From the NCBI GenBank assembly GCA_001898145.1, contig MKSR01000001.1, positions 1 through 64,000 on the forward strand: DNA of 64,000 bases, read 5' to 3'. How positions within the stretch are numbered: the first letter of the stretch is position 1; every line of letters starts with the position of its first letter. The notes below the pieces were generated by a model that had not been told where the DNA came from, ran no database searches, and worked only from the letters and a program-made list of their open reading frames with translations. The position numbers and the translations under genes are program-made. The stretch is from Dyadobacter sp. 50-39 (GTDB lineage Bacteria; Bacteroidota; Bacteroidia; Cytophagales; Spirosomataceae). Shown here piece after piece: positions 60,032-64,000 of the stretch.

Positions 60032-62802
60032 GCGGTTTTAAATACGGTATACGGGCCGTCATGCTGACATGGATGATGACAGGGATTGCGTTTGCTCAGG
60101 GCCACGGGCCCTTGCAGCGGCGCATTTCCCTGAATATCGACCAACTGCCGTTACATCGCGTATTGGAAATGATTAGTCAAAAAGCAAAGGTTACTTTCTC
60201 TTACAGCGATACCTTCCTGGACACAGGCAAAAAGGTCAGTATCCGCGTTGAAAACCAGCCGCTGGCCGAGGTATTACGCGAGCTTCTCGGCATCCCGGTT
60301 TCTAAGCTCTCGTGCACAGGCAACAGAATACTGCTTTTTGCCGATCGCGGGACAAACCTGCAGCCCACTGTTAACATCATGGTCAGTGTCCATGACAGTT
60401 CACAGGAGCCGATAGCGTACGCCGTCGTGGTTTGCAAGACGTCGGACCTGTACGCATTGACCGACGAAGGCGGCAATTGCAAATTGGCCGACATACAGCC
60501 GGGCGAGCACCTCGTGACCGTCTCCGCACTGGGTTTCATCACACAGGAAATAGCGGTAACTGTGATGGGAAATGATACTAAAAACCTGAAAATCAACCTG
60601 CCGGAATATACCCAGCAGTTGCAGACGGTGGAGATCACCGGCCGGAAAGAAACCCAATACACAAATACGCTATCTTTCATCGGCACCAAAACAGCCCTAC
60701 CCGTGCGAGAAACGCCGCAATCCATTTCAAATGTGACCAAGGAGCTCATGCAAGACCAGGCGGCCACGCGCATCAGCGAAGTAATCCGGAATGTGAGCGG
60801 CGTGAACATGTATACCTTCTTTGACGATGTCACAATCCGCGGCTTCCGCAACCAGGGCAGCGCCTCCAACCAGCTTTTTAACGGCCTGAGAACTTTCAAT
60901 GGCTACTGGCGGCAAGCCATCCTGAATTACCTTGAAAGGGTCGAGATCATCAAAGGCCCAGCCTCGGCGCTATACGGCAACACCTCGCCGGGTGGAACAA
61001 TCAACAAAGTGACCAAAAAGCCGCTGGACCAACCCTTCCATTCGATCAGCTATACGATGGGTTCTTTCAATACCAACCGGCTGCTGGTGGATCTGACCGG
61101 GCCGGCTAACAAGGCCAGGACGGTACTTTACCGGGCCAATGTTGAATACGAAGACCGCAAATCATTCCGGGACCTGATTTTCGACAAAAACATCGTTCTG
61201 GCCCCTTCCCTTTCTTACCTGCCTTCGGCAAGCACACGCTTAAACGTCGACCTGGTCTACAACCGCTCGAAAAGCCGTATGGACCGCGGGCAGGCCATTC
61301 TAGGGGACAAAGGGCTGAGCTCCACCCCCATAACCCAAACCGTCGGAGAGGTCAACGATTACCTGCGTGAGCACATTTACATGCTCACAAGCTCATTTAC
61401 CCACCGGTTCTCTGAGGCGGTCGCTTTTAACGCTTCTTACCTGAGAACGGGCTACATCCAAGACGTTTTCGAACACCGCAGCAACAACGCCTACGCCAAG
61501 AACAAGCTCGGTCAGGATGTCCCTTCGCTGCTTTACCGGCAGGCCAACTGGCGGCATATCGAGCAGTTCAACGACAGTTTTACCGCCTATTTCAACTTTG
61601 CTTTCAGCACAAGCAACATACGGCACAAACTGGTTGCGGGTTATGACTATGCCAACAGCAAAATTCCACCCGGTTCTTCCCAATCCAACGCCTCCGGCTA
61701 CCTGCTGGCAGATGGCTCAGTGGCAAGCCAATACGTGGTCAAAGATTCGGCCAAGTACATTTTCTACAATTACAACGGGCAGATGCTACCTAAACCGAAC
61801 ACGCCCAGCTTCGATCTGGCCGCTAACCGGCATGGCTTGCAGGACATCGGCAAATACGTTTACACGCCGACTTATAACGGCGTGACAGTCCCGGTCTTCT
61901 CGGCTGTGCAGGGCCTCTATTTCCATGACCAATTACAACTCGGCAGGCTTCAAATGCTGCTTGGGCTCAGGTGGGACACCTATTCAGACAAGCTGGATTA
62001 CAAAACCGCCCGGCAACGCAAAGTGCGCCAGCATATACTGCTTCCGCGTGTCGGGCTGGTGTACCCGATTTCACCCAACATCAATGCTTATGCGACCTAC
62101 GCAACGGGCTACAACCCGCAGGAGGCGCTGGTCCAATCGAGCCCGACCAGCGGAGGGCCATTCCCGTCGGTCCGCAGCCGGCTTCTGGAAGCGGGCATTA
62201 AATCCGATTGGTTTGACAAAGAACTCAGTATCACAGGATCTGTTTACCATATTCTGCAATACAACACGCTTTACTCGGCCAATTCACCGGATAACCCCGA
62301 CCTGATGCAGCAGATAGGCAAAGACAGGGCGGCCGGTGTGGAGCTGGAAATAACCGGCAATCTTCTGCCCAACTGGAAGCTCGTGCTTGTTTACGCGCAC
62401 AACCGCGCCACCATTTTCGAAGGCAATTACAGCACCGATAGCGGCATTGCGACCGGCTTTGAACAAAAACCGAACGCGCCAAGGCATCAGGGCAACCTTT
62501 GGACCAAATACGACTTTCGCCCAGGCACCCCGCTGAAAGGTTTCGGGCTCGCATTAGGGGCCAATTATGTCGGCAAAAGGCTTTTCGGCCGCCACCGGCC
62601 CGGGACTGCGATAACCGGCCTTACCGGACCGGCATACCTGCTGGTCAATGCGGGGGCATTTTACCGGATTCAGCGCGTGCAGCTTCAAGTGAACCTGAAC
62701 AATATTTTTAATCGAACCCATTGGATTGGCGGCTACGACAATTACCGCGTGCATCCGGGTGCGCCCTTTAATTGGCAAACCACCATCCGATACCATTTTT
62801 AA
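60028..62802 (+). CDS. TonB-dependent receptor with STN signalling domain (FecA-like)
   Basis: A 924-residue transducer-type receptor. Signal peptide (about 1-24), STN domain (about 30-105, IDQLPLHRVLEMISQKAKVTFSY and EVLRELLGIPVSKLSC), carboxypeptidase-regulatory-like domain (about 118-190), plug (about 205-340, with VRETPQSISNVTKELMQDQ and LERVEIIKGPASALYG) and a barrel ending in the Phe of WQTTIRYHF. The plug type is that of siderophore receptors. Binding of ligand would signal through FecR to the sigma factor. The 4-bp overlap with fecR and the paralogous receptor 34 bp downstream place it in one operon. Confidence 0.95.
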   Translation: MSGFKYGIRAVMLTWMMTGIAFAQGHGPLQRRISLNIDQLPLHRVLEMISQKAKVTFSYSDTFLDTGKKVSIRVENQPLAEVLRELLGIPVSKLSCTGNRILLFADRGTNLQPTVNIMVSVHDSSQEPIAYAVVVCKTSDLYALTDEGGNCKLADIQPGEHLVTVSALGFITQEIAVTVMGNDTKNLKINLPEYTQQLQTVEITGRKETQYTNTLSFIGTKTALPVRETPQSISNVTKELMQDQAATRISEVIRNVSGVNMYTFFDDVTIRGFRNQGSASNQLFNGLRTFNGYWRQAILNYLERVEIIKGPASALYGNTSPGGTINKVTKKPLDQPFHSISYTMGSFNTNRLLVDLTGPANKARTVLYRANVEYEDRKSFRDLIFDKNIVLAPSLSYLPSASTRLNVDLVYNRSKSRMDRGQAILGDKGLSSTPITQTVGEVNDYLREHIYMLTSSFTHRFSEAVAFNASYLRTGYIQDVFEHRSNNAYAKNKLGQDVPSLLYRQANWRHIEQFNDSFTAYFNFAFSTSNIRHKLVAGYDYANSKIPPGSSQSNASGYLLADGSVASQYVVKDSAKYIFYNYNGQMLPKPNTPSFDLAANRHGLQDIGKYVYTPTYNGVTVPVFSAVQGLYFHDQLQLGRLQMLLGLRWDTYSDKLDYKTARQRKVRQHILLPRVGLVYPISPNINAYATYATGYNPQEALVQSSPTSGGPFPSVRSRLLEAGIKSDWFDKELSITGSVYHILQYNTLYSANSPDNPDLMQQIGKDRAAGVELEITGNLLPNWKLVLVYAHNRATIFEGNYSTDSGIATGFEQKPNAPRHQGNLWTKYDFRPGTPLKGFGLALGANYVGKRLFGRHRPGTAITGLTGPAYLLVNAGAFYRIQRVQLQVNLNNIFNRTHWIGGYDNYRVHPGAPFNWQTTIRYHF

Positions 62803-62836
62803 GATGATCCTTTAATTACAGTTTCCCATTTACTTC

Positions 62837-64000
62837 ATGAAAAATTGCAGATTATCATGGCTGCTCCTATTGATAGGGGTTACCATTACTATGTCCGTCG
62901 CCAACGCACAGAACACGGGCGGTGTGAGAGGACAGATCACCGATGAAACCGGTCAGGCCCTGTATCAGGCGGCTATATTACTCGAAGGTACTTCCCAGGG
63001 AACAACCACGGGCGAGGACGGCTCTTTCCAAATCCCGGATATCGCGCCAGGTGACTACACGGTACGCGTTACCTACCTGGGTTATGATGCGATCAGACGT
63101 AAGGTTAAAATCCGCAGCGGGCATATACACGAAATGAATTTGCAGCTTACTTCCAAAGACGAGCTGCTGCAAACCGTAGAGATCACCGGCCGGAAAGAAA
63201 AGGACTACACCAACAGCAACACATTTGCCGGCACCAAAACGGCTACCCCGATCCGCGAGGTGCCCCAGTCGATCGCTTATGTGACCAAGGAGGTAATGGC
63301 CGACCAGGGCGCAGTGCGCATGATGGATATTGTTAAAAACGTCAGCGGCGTCAACCAGCATACGTTTTATGACGATGTCAGTATCCGGGGATTTCGTAAC
63401 CAGGGCGGCGTGGGCAGCAGCAGCTCAACGCAGCTTTTTAACGGGCTTCGGACTTTCACCGGCTTCTGGCGACAAAACCTGATCAACTATCTCGAACGGG
63501 TCGAGGTGATCAAAGGGCCCGCGGCAGCACTTTTCGGCAATGCAAACCCGGGCGGAACGATCAACAAAGTGACCAAGAAGCCGTTGGAAGATCCGCGCCA
63601 CTTGGTAGGCTTCCAGGTCGGGAGCTGGAATACGGTGCGCATGACAACAGATTTCACCGGACCGATGAACAAGGACAAAACCGTGCTCTACCGTTTGAAC
63701 CTGGGCTATGAAAATGCCGGCTCATTCCGGGACCTGCTTTTTGACAAAAACATCGTCGTCGCGCCATCCCTTTCCTACCTGGCCAGTAAAAAAACAAGGC
63801 TGAACTTCGACGCGGTATACAACAAGTCAATTAGTCGCCTGGACCGCGGCCAGTCCGTATTCGGTTCGAGCGACCTTTATTCTACGCCTATTTCGCTCAA
63901 TGTAGCCGACATCAATGATTACCTGAACGAGGAAACGTACCTGCTTACCGCCTCGCTCACGCACGAATTTTCCAAACATATCAGCTTTAATGCGTCCTTT
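62837..64000 (+). CDS. TonB-dependent siderophore-type receptor, paralogue, incomplete at window end
   Basis: 388 codons are visible and the gene runs off the right edge. Signal peptide ending SVANAQ (about 25), carboxypeptidase-regulatory-like domain (about 32-105) with no STN domain, plug (about 125-260, with IREVPQSIAYVTKEVMADQ, SIRGFRNQGG and RVEVIKGPAAALFG) and the first barrel strands. From the ITGRKE block onward it parallels the receptor at 60028 strand by strand, so the two arose by tandem duplication, with the N-terminal sensor domain lost or never gained here. It is probably co-transcribed with the locus and regulated by it without signalling itself. Confidence 0.92.
   Translation, partial: MKNCRLSWLLLLIGVTITMSVANAQNTGGVRGQITDETGQALYQAAILLEGTSQGTTTGEDGSFQIPDIAPGDYTVRVTYLGYDAIRRKVKIRSGHIHEMNLQLTSKDELLQTVEITGRKEKDYTNSNTFAGTKTATPIREVPQSIAYVTKEVMADQGAVRMMDIVKNVSGVNQHTFYDDVSIRGFRNQGGVGSSSSTQLFNGLRTFTGFWRQNLINYLERVEVIKGPAAALFGNANPGGTINKVTKKPLEDPRHLVGFQVGSWNTVRMTTDFTGPMNKDKTVLYRLNLGYENAGSFRDLLFDKNIVVAPSLSYLASKKTRLNFDAVYNKSISRLDRGQSVFGSSDLYSTPISLNVADINDYLNEETYLLTASLTHEFSKHISFNASF

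Noticed and set aside
1-64000. CRISPR arrays, rRNA or insertion sequences with transposase
   Set aside because: No regular spacer-repeat pattern, rRNA signature or transposase motif was found on either strand.

Overview
The window looks like chromosomal DNA of a Bacteroidota bacterium, most likely order Cytophagales (Dyadobacter/Spirosoma-like). The reasons are many TonB-dependent receptors with carboxypeptidase-regulatory-like domains, LytS/LytTR sensor-regulator pairs, FecR-type sigma/anti-sigma loci, promoters with a TAnnTTTG -7 element, and moderate to high GC. GC falls in the integrase region and in the receptor gene at 15940-18000. Taxonomy is inferred from gene content only. No rRNA, complete tRNA or CRISPR array was seen.

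Layout. 1-3.9 kb: accessory DNA with an OLD-like AAA ATPase coupled to a broken DUF4276 (Toprim-type) partner, and a tyrosine integrase beside a tRNA-3'-end-like sequence. 4-12 kb: a TolC-RND-adaptor efflux operon, divergent from an OmpR-type two-component system. 12-24 kb: two LytS/LytTR pairs, a Spy-like periplasmic protein, two beta-lactamase-fold serine hydrolases, a NodB deacetylase, an ABC-2 exporter and a low-GC TonB receptor. 24-33 kb, minus strand: a third LytS/LytTR pair, a second ABC-2 exporter, a TonB receptor interrupted by one in-frame stop, and a MacB/FtsX-type permease. 33-40 kb: an ECF sigma/anti-sigma operon ending in a frameshifted S41-like protease gene, a beta-barrel protein, ccmC-ccmD, a lipoprotein behind a perfect 24-bp inverted repeat, and an Omp85-type barrel. 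40-46 kb: an OmpR/HK pair with an orphan RND adaptor, an LtaS-like sulfatase-fold transferase and a lone FecR N-terminal fragment. 47-58 kb: another OmpR/HK pair followed by a TonB receptor, a beta-helix lipoprotein, a metallophosphoesterase lacking one metal-ligand Asp, and an OMP_b-brl_3 receptor. 58-64 kb: a sigma-FecR-FecA(STN) locus followed by a paralogous receptor that runs off the window.

Working together. Most genes concern the cell envelope. Four sensor-regulator pairs and both ABC-2 exporters form envelope-stress or antimicrobial-peptide-response-like modules, and the TonB receptors are paired with sigma/anti-sigma or two-component regulators. The two most unusual signals are regulatory. 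One is a 21-bp A-tract/TTCAGAATT element with a -7-like box, found upstream of at least three and probably four scattered genes: the low-GC TonB receptor, ccmC (weaker match), the LtaS-like gene and an OmpR regulator. The other is the perfect palindrome overlapping the promoter of the lipoprotein at 38157. The TonB receptor/beta-helix lipoprotein/divergent phosphoesterase cluster at 49-55 kb is the best candidate for an uncharacterised uptake system. Four genes (DUF4276, TonB receptor, S41 protease, FecR) show decay.
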